A DNA stretch of 64,000 nt from Clostridiales bacterium (GCA_019419865.1 JAHZIG010000008.1:1-64000); one strand, 5' to 3'; positions 24,653-32,199 are shown, numbered from the stretch's first letter. Notes: a model not told the origin generated them from the letters alone. Made by a program: numbers and translations.

Positions 24653-25926
24653 ATAAATTCCATCGCGTTTCCGAGCCTCTCGGCTATATCCCCGGCGAGA
24701 GTTCCGCATACGCCGCGCTCGGCGGCCGCCATATCTCCGGCCAGGCCGTGTACGAAAACTCCGACTCTTGCGGCGGCGAATCCGTCTAAGCCCTGACCCA
24801 GCAGCGAACCTATCGCGCCGGCCAGCACGTCGCCCGACCCGCCCGTCGCCATCCCCGGGTTTCCGGTGGGGTTTATATAATATTCCCCCTCGGACGAAGC
24901 GACGACCGTGTTCTCACCCTTTAAAACGACGGTTATCCCGTACTCCCGCGCAAAATCGACCGCCGACTTTATCCTGTCGCTCTGGACCGTCGGTATGTCC
25001 GTCCGCATAAGCCGCGCCATCTCGCCCGGGTGCGGAGTTATCGTAATATCCGCCGCGCTCCTCTTCAGAGCGCCGCGAAGTCCGGCGTCGGCCGCTATGG
25101 CGTTGAGCCCGTCCGCGTCTATAAGTATCTTTCCTTCAGGCAGCTCCAGGAGCGTCCTTAAGACCGCCTTGGTTCCGCTCGATACCGAAAGCCCGGGGCC
25201 TATTACGCATACGTCGGCCTTTTTGATACGCCCTCCGAGCGCTTCGGCGGCCTTTTCCGAGATAACGCCGTTCTCCGACGGCAGAGGAACCGTCAGCGGC
25301 TCGTTTAACTTTATCGCGGCTATCGGCTGTTCGCTGTCGGGCAGAGCGAGATTAACGATCCCACTTCCCGTCCTGAGCGCGCCCATAGCGCACATGCACG
25401 CCGCGCCGGTCATTCCCTTGGAACCGGCTATAATGAGGACCTTTCCGCAGTCGCCCTTGTTTATATCGCTCCTGCGGCTGCGCCTGAACTCCGGCAAAAG
25501 CGAGGCTATCTCTATAAGCGTCTCAGGCTCCGAAAATACTTCGTCCGCCGCGCAATCCGCCGCCCCTACAACGACCGCCGCGGCGGTTTTTCCGGTATGC
25601 GTAAGGCTCAGCGAAACGGGGATTGGAACTCCCTTAAAATAGAGTTCCGGCTTTCCCAGACCGTCGCGAACGACCTCGATATCCTTCATAGCGAAGCCCC
25701 GAACGCCCGTCCCCAAGAGCTTGGAAAACGCCTCCTTGGCCGCGAACGAGGCCGCGACGCTTTCGGACGGATCCTTCTTCTTATTGAAATATTCCCGCTC
25801 CCGCTCGGTAAAAGCGCGCTCAAGCAAACGCTCCCGCCGCTCGGGATCTCTGAATCTGTCTATCTCGGCTAAATCAATACCGATCCTCGGCCGGCCAAAG
25901 CCGCCGCATAAATTATAACTATCCAT
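24646..25926 (-). CDS. fusion of holo-ACP synthase (AcpS) and ADP-dependent NAD(P)H-hydrate dehydratase (NnrD)
   Basis: The 426-residue protein joins two enzymes. Residues about 14-125 are AcpS: RIGIDLAEIDRF, ASFAAKEAFSKLLGTG and SLSLTHTGKTAAAVV, which attach phosphopantetheine to acyl carrier protein. Residues about 145-425 are NnrD: GDCGKVLIIAGSKGMTGAA, VIGPGLS, DADGLNA, TPHPGEMARL and NPGMATGGSGDVLAG, which dehydrates NAD(P)H hydrates. The NnrE epimerase domain that usually precedes NnrD is missing. The ribosome site is weak. The stop codon is contributed by the adjoining repeat. The two activities often sit side by side in Firmicutes, which explains the origin of the fusion. Confidence 0.92.
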   Translation of the reverse strand: MDSYNLCGGFGRPRIGIDLAEIDRFRDPERRERLLERAFTEREREYFNKKKDPSESVAASFAAKEAFSKLLGTGVRGFAMKDIEVVRDGLGKPELYFKGVPIPVSLSLTHTGKTAAAVVVGAADCAADEVFSEPETLIEIASLLPEFRRSRRSDINKGDCGKVLIIAGSKGMTGAACMCAMGALRTGSGIVNLALPDSEQPIAAIKLNEPLTVPLPSENGVISEKAAEALGGRIKKADVCVIGPGLSVSSGTKAVLRTLLELPEGKILIDADGLNAIAADAGLRGALKRSAADITITPHPGEMARLMRTDIPTVQSDRIKSAVDFAREYGITVVLKGENTVVASSEGEYYINPTGNPGMATGGSGDVLAGAIGSLLGQGLDGFAAARVGVFVHGLAGDMAAAERGVCGTLAGDIAERLGNAMEFIT

Positions 25927-25935
25927 TTTTATTTT

Positions 25936-26448
25936 CTACAATTCCACCTTCTGCGGATTAAAACGCTTAAAGCCTTCCTTTATCTGCTCGTTGGGGCTAA
26001 AGAGCAGCATCTTTTTGTTCTCGTTCTCCAAATACAATACAAAGTACAGATCGTCGGCGTTCCTATCGGCGCACGCGTAGACCTTTTTATGCTGCTGATC
26101 CCTGAGGTAGCGCTCGAATTGGCTGTGCGACTTTGGCGCCATCAGTTCGATAGTCCTCGCGTTGAGCTCGGTCATGCGTTTTCTTTTTCTCACGTTTATG
26201 ATCTTATCCACGTCGAGAGCGCCGTTTGTAAAGCAGTACTCATATTCCAGATTAATAGACGTAAAAACCATATACAAAACGTATATCAGCGCCGCGGCGA
26301 CCAGAAACGCGATAAAGCCTATCGCCGTCATAGAAAACAGGCTAAACGCCGCCAGCACCGCAAGCGCGCCCACAACGCAAAGGAGCATTATCAAATAGTC
26401 CTTGCCGTCGCGTCTTTTTTTGACTAATTGTTCCACAAAAATATCCAT
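25936..26448 (-). CDS. uncharacterised two-helix membrane protein (possibly DUF6106)
   Basis: The 170-residue protein starts MDIFVEQLVKKRRDGKDYLI and has two adjacent hydrophobic helices (about 18-62). A soluble C-terminal domain follows, with EYEYCFTNGALDVDKI and later FVLYLENENKKMLLFSP. This resembles a clostridial family I recall as DUF6106, not verified. AAGGAGATAATCG precedes the ATG. It lies 9 bases upstream of the AcpS-NnrD gene and is probably the first gene of that operon. Confidence 0.72.
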   Translation of the reverse strand: MDIFVEQLVKKRRDGKDYLIMLLCVVGALAVLAAFSLFSMTAIGFIAFLVAAALIYVLYMVFTSINLEYEYCFTNGALDVDKIINVRKRKRMTELNARTIELMAPKSHSQFERYLRDQQHKKVYACADRNADDLYFVLYLENENKKMLLFSPNEQIKEGFKRFNPQKVEL

Positions 26449-26534
26449 CAGTCCGATTATCTCCTTATAAACTATATTTTCGCCGATTTAAGCAATGCGT
26501 TAATGCTATTATAGCGCCGCCAAACTGAAAAGTC

Positions 26535-26719
26535 AACGTAGAGATTAGGGATTAGGGATTAGCGATTAGGAAGTGAAAACGCTTCTGTAACGCTTAAACG
26601 GCCTCTGTAACGTGATAGGAAAACAATGTATTCCGTTTCCGCAAACAAAGCCGTCAGACGTTACACGAGCGGATTTTTGTTCCTACTCCCTAACGCCTAT
26701 TATCCTAATCCCTACGTTG
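26535..26719. repeat. palindromic repeat, full copy (tandem, first)
   Basis: Ends AACGTAGAGATTAGGGATTA and CCTAATCCCTACGTTG. The arms can be aligned over most of their length (for example CTGTAACGCTTAAACGG against the complement of CCGTCAGACGTTACA). Confidence 0.85.
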
Positions 26720-26889
26720 ATTAGGCGGTGAAAACGCTTCTGTAACGCTTAAACGGCCGCTGTAACGTAATAGGAAAACAATGTATTCCGTTTCCGCAAA
26801 CAAAGCCGTTCGGCGTTAAAAAAGCAAATTTTACTTCCTATTCGCTATTCGCTAATCTCTAATCGCTACGTTCTCTAATCGCTACGTTG
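26720..26889. repeat. palindromic repeat, tandem second copy beside toxin locus 2
   Basis: It follows the first copy directly, with a shortened left end (ATTAGGCGGTG). Its right end has two successive TAATCGCTACGTT endings and touches the antisense promoter of toxin locus 2. Confidence 0.8.
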
Positions 26890-26918
26890 TTGACAATACT
26901 AAAATTTTAGTGTATAAT
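26890..26918 (+). promoter_or_regulatory. promoter of candidate antitoxin RNA 2
   Basis: TTGACA (26890-26895), 17 bp and TATAAT (26913-26918). Same position and spacing as at locus 1. Confidence 0.85.
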
Positions 26919-26924
26919 AAAAGC

Positions 26925-27004
26925 AGAAAAGAGGAGAACCGTTAAACGGTTAGCCAAAGCATTTTTGTTACATTTGTAACCGCTCTGGTCAGAGGGCGGT
27001 TACA
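26925..27004 (+). ncRNA. candidate antisense (antitoxin) RNA 2
   Basis: The expected transcript of ~80 nt reaches the hairpin that overlaps the toxin 2 stop codon, so it is complementary to the 3' end of the toxin mRNA. It begins GCAGAAAAGAGG and contains CGGTTAGCC. The toxin mRNA begins GCAGATAAGAGG and also contains CGGTTAGCC, so both RNAs share a 5' module. The 3' end is inferred. Confidence 0.5.
26975..27004. terminator. shared hairpin over the toxin 2 stop codon
   Basis: The 9-bp stem TGTAACCGC / GCGGTTACA, extended by TCT/AGA, covers the TAA of the peptide gene. Sequence differs from locus 1, but position and shape are the same. Confidence 0.6.
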
Positions 27005-27074
27005 TTGCTCTTATGGAAACTGCTATATAAATAATTATAACAGCTACAATAAACTTAAGTATTGTATTCCACAT
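27000..27074 (-). CDS. small hydrophobic peptide, candidate type I toxin 2
   Basis: This is a 24-residue peptide, MWNTILKFIVAVIIIY... ending AVSIRAM, with one membrane-spanning stretch and a basic tail. A strong AAAGGAGGTG lies 6 bases before the ATG. In the leader, CTCCT upstream can pair with the AGGAG of this site around a GTTGC-AATA-GCAAC hairpin, which would hide it from ribosomes. The consensus promoter at 27156-27184 gives a leader of about 75 nt. It is paralogous to the peptide at 21053-21124 with different residues but the same length, polarity and tail. Toxin function is inferred. Confidence 0.65.
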   Translation of the reverse strand: MWNTILKFIVAVIIIYIAVSIRAM

Positions 27075-27155
27075 AGCTCTCACCTCCTTTCCGTTGCTAT
27101 TGCAACTTAGGAGATGGCTAACCGCTCTTCAATTACCTCTTATCTGCTAACGATA

Positions 27156-27184
27156 ATTATATAATATTCGACAACTTTAGTCAA
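27156..27184 (-). promoter_or_regulatory. promoter of candidate toxin 2
   Basis: On the minus strand TTGACT (27179-27184), 17 bp and TATAAT (27156-27161). The flanking sequences match locus 1. Confidence 0.85.
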
Positions 27185-27203
27185 TTTACAATTCCTTTAC
27201 AGA

Positions 27204-27295
27204 GTATTCCCATTTCCGCATACGTTCCCGTTTGGCGTTAAAGAAAGAAAATTCCGCCCCTATTCGCTATTCGCTAATCTCTAATCTCTACGTTG
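27204..27295. repeat. palindromic repeat, right-arm copy after toxin locus 2
   Basis: Right arm only (GTATTCCCATTTCCGC ... CTCTACGTTG), in the same position relative to the toxin promoter as at locus 1. Confidence 0.75.
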
Positions 27296-27297
27296 CT

Positions 27298-27596
27298 AAA
27301 AACTCCGTTAAGTCAAGTTTGGGGACTTTTTTTCTATTCTTTTATATATATTTTTTATTATATATATTTATTTATTTTTTTATTTTATTTTACGATATTA
27401 AAAAAATATCTCTTTTCTCCCCACGTAGCTTGCAAACTACCGTGAAAACGTTGTTTCTTTGGGGGACTTTTTCAAAAAAATACTCCCCTAAGACTCCCCT
27501 AAACGGCTTAAAATCTCCCCCGACAAAAAGAGACGTCACTGACATATGCGACGTTTAATGCAATTGTAATAATGGAAAATATTTGAAAACTCCCCT
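27298..27596. repeat. ~300-bp duplicated noncoding block, copy 2
   Basis: The counterpart of 21415-21711, with a few substitutions and compensating single-base length changes in the A/T runs. TGGGGACTTTTT and CTCCCC motifs are conserved. Confidence 0.75.
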
Positions 27597-27692
27597 GGGG
27601 TGTGACAATAACTGCAAAAACGTTGTTTCTGAGGGGAGCCTTATTTTTTTGATAGTATTCGGAACGCAAAATTGTGACAACTATATTATACA

Positions 27693-27720
27693 ACACAAAA
27701 GAGCGGCGCTATAACCGCTC
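27693..27720 (-). terminator. terminator of the RCC1-repeat gene
   Basis: On the minus strand GAGCGG / CCGCTC is followed by TTTTGTGTTG, 77 bases after the stop codon. Confidence 0.7.
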
Positions 27721-27796
27721 CGATAATCGTTTTAACGCGTATATCAATATAGTATAGACATAAACGCAAAATTTAATATACGCGTTCTCTTTAGTC

Positions 27797-29557
27797 TTAT
27801 TCGAGCTCGAGATCTAATTCGTAAAAGCCTATGTCATTCCATTCGCTCACGTCGCATTGACCGAAGCGATCGTCGCCGACGGCTACGACCGTACCGTTCC
27901 ATTTCAGGCCTATGGTGTGGTTGGTTCCGCATTGGACAGCCGCCAGATCGCGCCAGAGCGCTGTGGAGCTTTGCATCATGCTGTCGTCGCCCTTAGCTTC
28001 CGCCTTGCCGTCGTAGGTCAAAAATACCGCGTGTTCGTTCCCGACCGACGCCGTTATTATCCCGCTCAGGTCTTCGAGTTCGCCGGGCGTCGGCGCGCTG
28101 TTTCCGACCGACGCGACGCTGCCGTCCTCTCCTATGCCGACCGTGCAGCCGATCTCGGTCGAGACGTAGCCTATACCGCTAAACGAACTTACCGCGTCCT
28201 CGCCCTCGGTGCCCCAGCCGGCCGTTACGACCGTTCCGTCCGCCTTCAGGCCTATCGTAAGATACGGCCCCGCCGCTATCTGGACTATATCCTTCCAGTC
28301 CTGAACGTCGCATTGCCCGTAACGGTTATTACCCCGCGCTATGACTCTGCCGTTTTCCCTGAGCCCTACCGTGTGGTACTCGCTCGCGGCTATCGCGGTT
28401 ATATCCGACCAGCCCCCGACCTCGCACTGACCGAAGTCGTTGTTCCCGACCGCGTACAGCGTCCCGTCGTTTTTGAGCGCTACGGTGTGATTCCCCGCCG
28501 CCGCGACGCTTCTTACATCCGTCCAATCCTCAACGTTGCACTGTCCGTATTCGTTATCCCCGGCGGCCAAAACCGTTCCGTCCTTCCTCACGGCGACGCT
28601 GTGGTTGTATCCGGCGGCTATGCACTCCGAAAACCTGTTCGCAAGGCTCCTCGCGCAGTCGCGGGCGTTTCTGTAATCGCCGCATTCGTAAAACAGCCGC
28701 ATCGCCCCGGCGAAATCATCCATCCTGTACGCCGATACCGCTCTGGAATACAATATATTGAGTCTTGTCTCAGGCATGAACCAATATCCGTCCAGCTCGC
28801 CGAACTCCTCATACGCCCTTGCAAAATTACGGTTTATGTAACTCGTCATCGCCGAGGCGTATATATCGCTCCGCCTGCTGAAATATACGCTCGCCGAGAA
28901 AGCGCCGCATACGACCAAAGCGACCGCCGCGACTATCGCCGAGACCGCCGCGATCTTGGACTTCCTGCTCCGCGCCCGGCGCTTCCTCTTCCTTTGCTCC
29001 GCCTTCTTCTTCCTCCGCTCGACCTTTCTCTTTCTCTCGTAGTCCTTCTCCCATTTTCTGGACTGTTTATCCTTTTTATCGTACCTGACCGACTTCAGAT
29101 CGTCCTTTCTACCCTTGCCCGCCGGGCTTTGACGTATCCAAACGCTGCCGTTTTCATAGATCAGCTTTGTAACCTCGGTCTCCACAGCCTCCACTCCGGC
29201 GGAAACGGCGATCTCTTTCTCCCGACCGAAGATACCGCCCTTTTCCACGTCCAGACCGGAATATATAACGTCGTTCATTATGACAAAACCGTTCAACTGA
29301 GCGTCGTAACACTTTAGATTCAGATAAGCGGCCTTGAGCCTCAGCCCGGAGTCGTTCCTGAGCTTTAGCTTAACGAACGTCCGTCCGGTCTTAACGTCCG
29401 CGTATATCACGCTCCCCATCACAAACAGAGGCGACCCGTCCCCGGTCGTGTATTCGGTCTTTCTGACGATGGCGCGCTTGCGTCCGCCGCCGTCCGCGCC
29501 GCTTAAACGCTCCTCTTTCCGCCTTTTGTATTCCTTCTCAAAACCGGCTTTCGGCAT
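27797..29557 (-). CDS. membrane-anchored RCC1-repeat (beta-propeller) protein
   Basis: The 586-residue protein has four parts. Residues about 1-150 form a soluble domain with beta-rich pattern (SVIYADVKTGRTFVKLKLRN). Residues about 150-200 are a Lys/Arg/Glu-rich coiled coil. One membrane helix lies at about 202-225 (AAVSAIVAAVALVVCGAF). Outside, a helical segment (AYEEFGELDGYWFMPE) precedes about six RCC1 repeats from residue 310 on, each with HTVALKNDGTLYAVGNN-like and FGQC motifs. Orientation with the propeller outside follows from the basic N-side. Bacterial RCC1 propellers are usually of unknown function, perhaps ligand or protein binding. GGAGGGGAT precedes the ATG. It appears monocistronic. 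Confidence 0.85.
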   Translation of the reverse strand: MPKAGFEKEYKRRKEERLSGADGGGRKRAIVRKTEYTTGDGSPLFVMGSVIYADVKTGRTFVKLKLRNDSGLRLKAAYLNLKCYDAQLNGFVIMNDVIYSGLDVEKGGIFGREKEIAVSAGVEAVETEVTKLIYENGSVWIRQSPAGKGRKDDLKSVRYDKKDKQSRKWEKDYERKRKVERRKKKAEQRKRKRRARSRKSKIAAVSAIVAAVALVVCGAFSASVYFSRRSDIYASAMTSYINRNFARAYEEFGELDGYWFMPETRLNILYSRAVSAYRMDDFAGAMRLFYECGDYRNARDCARSLANRFSECIAAGYNHSVAVRKDGTVLAAGDNEYGQCNVEDWTDVRSVAAAGNHTVALKNDGTLYAVGNNDFGQCEVGGWSDITAIAASEYHTVGLRENGRVIARGNNRYGQCDVQDWKDIVQIAAGPYLTIGLKADGTVVTAGWGTEGEDAVSSFSGIGYVSTEIGCTVGIGEDGSVASVGNSAPTPGELEDLSGIITASVGNEHAVFLTYDGKAEAKGDDSMMQSSTALWRDLAAVQCGTNHTIGLKWNGTVVAVGDDRFGQCDVSEWNDIGFYELDLELE

Positions 29558-29833
29558 GCCTATCCCCTCCGTTCGTATCCGACCGCGCTCGGCGCTTAGC
29601 CGCGCACGATCCCGCGATCCCGTCGCCGTATTGTTCCGTTTCTCCGCCGCCCGCCGCTATATCGCCGCGTTATCTCGTCGCTCGTATCTCCGCCGCCTCG
29701 CTCCAAGGCGTCAAAGCCCGACCCCATAAGCCGGGGCGCCATTCCTCTAAACGCCCGCCGTCCGACCCATACGCCGAACCGAGCGCCGCAAATTATGACC
29801 TAAACGACGCAGCCGTCGCGCGCGGAAACAGAA
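29558..29833. other. gene-free stretch between the RCC1 gene and tRNA-Arg
   Basis: GC-rich sequence with no supported frame. It should contain the promoter of the RCC1 gene, but I see no clear hexamers. Confidence 0.4.
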
Positions 29834-29874
29834 AAAAATCGGGGCGGGTAGAAATAAAGAAGATCCCCCGCCCC
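29834..29874 (-). terminator. terminator of tRNA-Arg
   Basis: On the minus strand GGGGCGGG pairs with CCCGCCCC and is followed by GATTTTTTTC. Confidence 0.85.
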
Positions 29875-29882
29875 TATTAAAC

Positions 29883-29959
29883 TGGTACGCCTGATGCGAC
29901 TTGAACGCACGACCTTCAGAGTCGGAGTCTGACACTCTATCCAGCTGAGCTACAGGCGC
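29883..29959 (-). tRNA. tRNA-Arg (CCG anticodon)
   Basis: On the minus strand the cloverleaf closes fully: acceptor GCGCCTG / CAGGCGT with one G-U, anticodon stem TCAGA / TCTGA with loop CTCCGAC (anticodon CCG, reading CGG), T arm GTGCG-TTCAAGT-CGCAT, discriminator A and encoded CCA. It stands alone. Confidence 0.95.
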
Positions 29960-30040
29960 AAATATAAATATATTATAGCACACCCCGGAGTGAAATTCAA
30001 TAGGTTTGGGGGAAATTTATTTTTGTATCAAAACGAACCT

Positions 30041-30084
30041 ATTGTGTTATAAATATTGACTTTTTTAACACAATATTATATAAT
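30041..30084 (+). promoter_or_regulatory. promoter with palindromic operator for the antitoxin gene
   Basis: TTGACT (30056-30061), 17 bp and TATAAT (30079-30084). A perfect 9-bp inverted repeat, ATTGTGTTA (30041-30049) and TAACACAAT (30066-30074), brackets the -35 element. It is a probable autoregulatory operator of the RelB/DinJ-type protein downstream. Confidence 0.75.
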
Positions 30085-30117
30085 ATAAATAAGATAATAA
30101 CACAGGAGGCGATAATT

Positions 30118-30402
30118 ACGGCGCAATCTACATTCAGCGTCCGCATGGACGAGAACCTGAAAAAGCAGTTCGACAGCCTATGTTCGGATTTTGGCATGAC
30201 TGCTTCGACGGCTATCAACGTCTTCGCGCGGGCGGTCGTCCGCGAAAGGAGAATACCGTTTGAGATATCCTCGCCCGAACCGGAGATCAGCCGCGAAAAG
30301 GCGATGGAGGCGTTTATGTCGCTCAGAGCCGCCGCAAAGGAAAACGGCTTGCAAGATATGAGCCTGGACGAGATAAACGACGAGATCCGCAATCCATTAT
30401 AA
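30118..30402 (+). CDS. RelB/DinJ-family antitoxin, non-standard start codon
   Basis: The protein continues STFSVRMDENLKKQFDSLCS, then DFGMTASTAINVFARAVVRE and a C-terminal tail, the ribbon-helix-helix layout of DinJ antitoxins. Family members begin about ten residues before the ATG at 30145, with AQSTFSVRMDEN. That frame is open upstream, but no ATG/GTG/TTG is there: the codons are ATT (30115) and ACG (30118). AGGAGG (30104-30109) is ideally placed for ACG, with 8-nt spacing. I therefore set the start at ACG, giving 94 residues; ATG 30145 (85 residues) would lose part of the DNA-binding strand. No YafQ/RelE toxin gene follows. Confidence 0.75.
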   Translation, partial: TAQSTFSVRMDENLKKQFDSLCSDFGMTASTAINVFARAVVRERRIPFEISSPEPEISREKAMEAFMSLRAAAKENGLQDMSLDEINDEIRNPL

Positions 30403-30696
30403 CTACATACCGCCGACATACGCATCAACGCCCTGACCCCGACGGATACGGGCGTAACGGTCAGTCTTACAAAAAATAGCGAGCTTAGCGGGACGCAGGT
30501 TCTGATAGCGGCGGCTTACGATAAGTTGGGGGCTATGATAAGCTGCAACGCTGCCGACGCGGCGCTGCCCGCGGGCGCGGCCGACGACATCGCCATAGTT
30601 CTGGATACGACGAACGCCGCAGAGATCAGGGCGTTCGTGTGGGACGGATTTGAGAGCTTGACCCCGCTGAGTAATTCCTTCAGTTTGACGCTGTAG
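30403..30696 (+). pseudogene. C-terminal fragment of a secreted surface protein
   Basis: An open frame of ~97 codons runs from directly after the antitoxin stop to TAG 30694-30696, without a start codon or ribosome site. It reads as a beta-sandwich tail (INALTPTDTGVTVSLTKNSE, VLIAAAYDKLGAMISCN, IRAFVWDGFESLTPL). This resembles the end of the 1103-residue surface protein here (LIFAAYNSAGVLKSME, VKLMLWDGMDSMQP). It looks like the remnant of a larger gene whose upstream part was deleted, perhaps replaced by the antitoxin segment. Confidence 0.65.
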
Positions 30697-30750
30697 AAAA
30701 AGCGGGGGAGGGTTGCAAATTCTGCAACGCCCACAATCGTTCCAACCTTA

Positions 30751-30775
30751 AAAAGGAGCCTTGCGGCTCCTTTTT
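30751..30775 (+). terminator. terminator after the antitoxin/fragment region
   Basis: AAGGAGCC-TTGC-GGCTCC is followed by TTTTTG. It is the only clear plus-strand terminator after the antitoxin gene. Confidence 0.85.
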
Positions 30776-30861
30776 GTCTGCGCGTTTCTGTTTTTGCGCG
30801 GCTTATATTTTATGTACGGGCTTATTCGCCTTATATTTTATTGTACCGGCTTCGCGGCTTA

Positions 30862-31710
30862 TTACATTATTATCAGCGAGTCTGGATCGCACCATTCTTC
30901 CGTGCCTATCCCAAGATACAGCGAGTCTATGAACGGGTTGGTGGACGGGTCGCCGTTTTCGTCGTAGCCCTGCGACCAATACACCTTCACCTGGCCGGTG
31001 TTATAGTTTATCTCGCGAACTACGCCCACGCGCTGGTATATCCATAGGAAGTACTGTCTTACGTTGCAGCCGACATAGAACGAGGATAACTTAGCCCTGT
31101 TCTCCGCCGCCTCGGCTTCGTTTACCATATTCGTGATAGCCGTATCCAGCCGCTGCGACCACTGATCCGCGAGCTGTCTGTGATCGGCGCTCATCGTACT
31201 CGTATTCATCGAAGACAGCACGTCTCTCGCCTCGTAGTACAGGCCGTTGTTATAATACGCGCTTATCTCGTCAAACTTAAGCTTGTTCGTATAGTTTATT
31301 ATGCCTTGATCGGCGTCGGCTTTCTTCGCGTTCCACTGCGACTGTTCAAGCGGAGTCAGGGCGTAGGTCTGCGCCAGCCAGCCCAGCTCGTCTCTCGCCT
31401 CGTAGTACAGCCCGCTGTCGCAGTAGCTCTGTATTCTGTCGAACCACGCGTAAACCTCGTCCACGGTGTCTATCGCGTAAAGCAGGCTTTCCCTGGTCGC
31501 GCTGAGAGAGCTGAAAGTCTCGTCCGACAACGCGCCGCTGTTTAACAGGTTCTCCGCCTCCGCCAGCGCTTCGTAATAATAGCCGCCGTTGTAATATTCC
31601 TGCACCCGACCGAGCCCCTGATCCACTTCCGCCTGCGTCATAGCAAAAACGGAGCCTCCGGCCGGCAACATCGTTGCGATAATAAGTATTGCTGCAATTA
31701 GTTTTTTCAT
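30862..31710 (-). CDS. secreted protein with three short helical repeats
   Basis: The 282-residue protein has a signal peptide (MKKLIAAILIIATMLPAGGS, cleavage likely near VFAM). It contains three repeats of about 45-50 residues, each with a YY(N/D)GGYYYEA-like core: YYNGGYYYEALAEAENLL, YCDSGLYYEARDELGWLA and YYNNGLYYEARDVLSSM. These look like TPR-type helix pairs. A C-terminal domain with GVVREINYNTGQVKVYWSQG follows, probably beta-rich. It is likely exported and perhaps protein-binding. I do not recognise a family. AAGGAAAGG precedes the ATG at somewhat long spacing. Confidence 0.72.
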   Translation of the reverse strand: MKKLIAAILIIATMLPAGGSVFAMTQAEVDQGLGRVQEYYNGGYYYEALAEAENLLNSGALSDETFSSLSATRESLLYAIDTVDEVYAWFDRIQSYCDSGLYYEARDELGWLAQTYALTPLEQSQWNAKKADADQGIINYTNKLKFDEISAYYNNGLYYEARDVLSSMNTSTMSADHRQLADQWSQRLDTAITNMVNEAEAAENRAKLSSFYVGCNVRQYFLWIYQRVGVVREINYNTGQVKVYWSQGYDENGDPSTNPFIDSLYLGIGTEEWCDPDSLIIM

Positions 31711-32089
31711 GGTAAAAAATCATTCCTTTCCTTTTTTCATTTTTAATATGGATCTTAAATATACGGACGCTTATTTTATTTTATCTCATTTTATCACCGC
31801 CCGGTCTTTGCAGTATCGTTCCTTCGAGCTCGGCCGCGCCCCGACTTTCGCGTCCCATATCGGGCGCAAGACCGAAGAAGCTCTCGGATATCTCGGCGAT
31901 GTTTTGAACAACGGCAGATATATACTCCCTCTTGATCCGTAACGACCGCCCCGACTTTGATAACATTATATCAGCCGCCTTTGACAGATACTGTCCGTCC
32001 GAAAAATTTTATAAAAATATTTTAAGTAAATCTCTCGCTATGCCCCGCTTTAGCCTATCCTGTCTTGGGAGCGGGCGAATTTAGGGCAA
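31711..32089. other. gene-free stretch upstream of the repeat protein
   Basis: No supported frame. A TATAAT occurs on the minus strand near 31965, about 250 bases before the repeat-protein gene, but it lacks a good -35, so it is only a possible promoter. Confidence 0.35.
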
Positions 32090-32122
32090 AAAAATAAGCG
32101 CCGGAGCCTTCTTCTCCAACGC
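32090..32122 (-). terminator. terminator of the WYL regulator gene
   Basis: On the minus strand GCGTTGGAG / CTCCGGCGC (with G-U pairs) is followed by TTATTTTTTT. Confidence 0.75.
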
Positions 32123-32199
32123 CTACGCTTTTACCATGCCGAACCGCGGCCGATCTTTCCCGTCCGATCGCCCAAACGATATGACCGACGCGCGGCCTT

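Noticed and set aside
27857..29317. 486-codon plus-strand frame opposite the RCC1 gene
   Set aside because: It is a shadow of the RCC1 gene caused by biased third positions; no ribosome site and no recognisable domain.
31781..31966. 61-codon minus-strand frame upstream of the repeat protein
   Set aside because: Its ATG overlaps a possible -10 element and it has no ribosome site.
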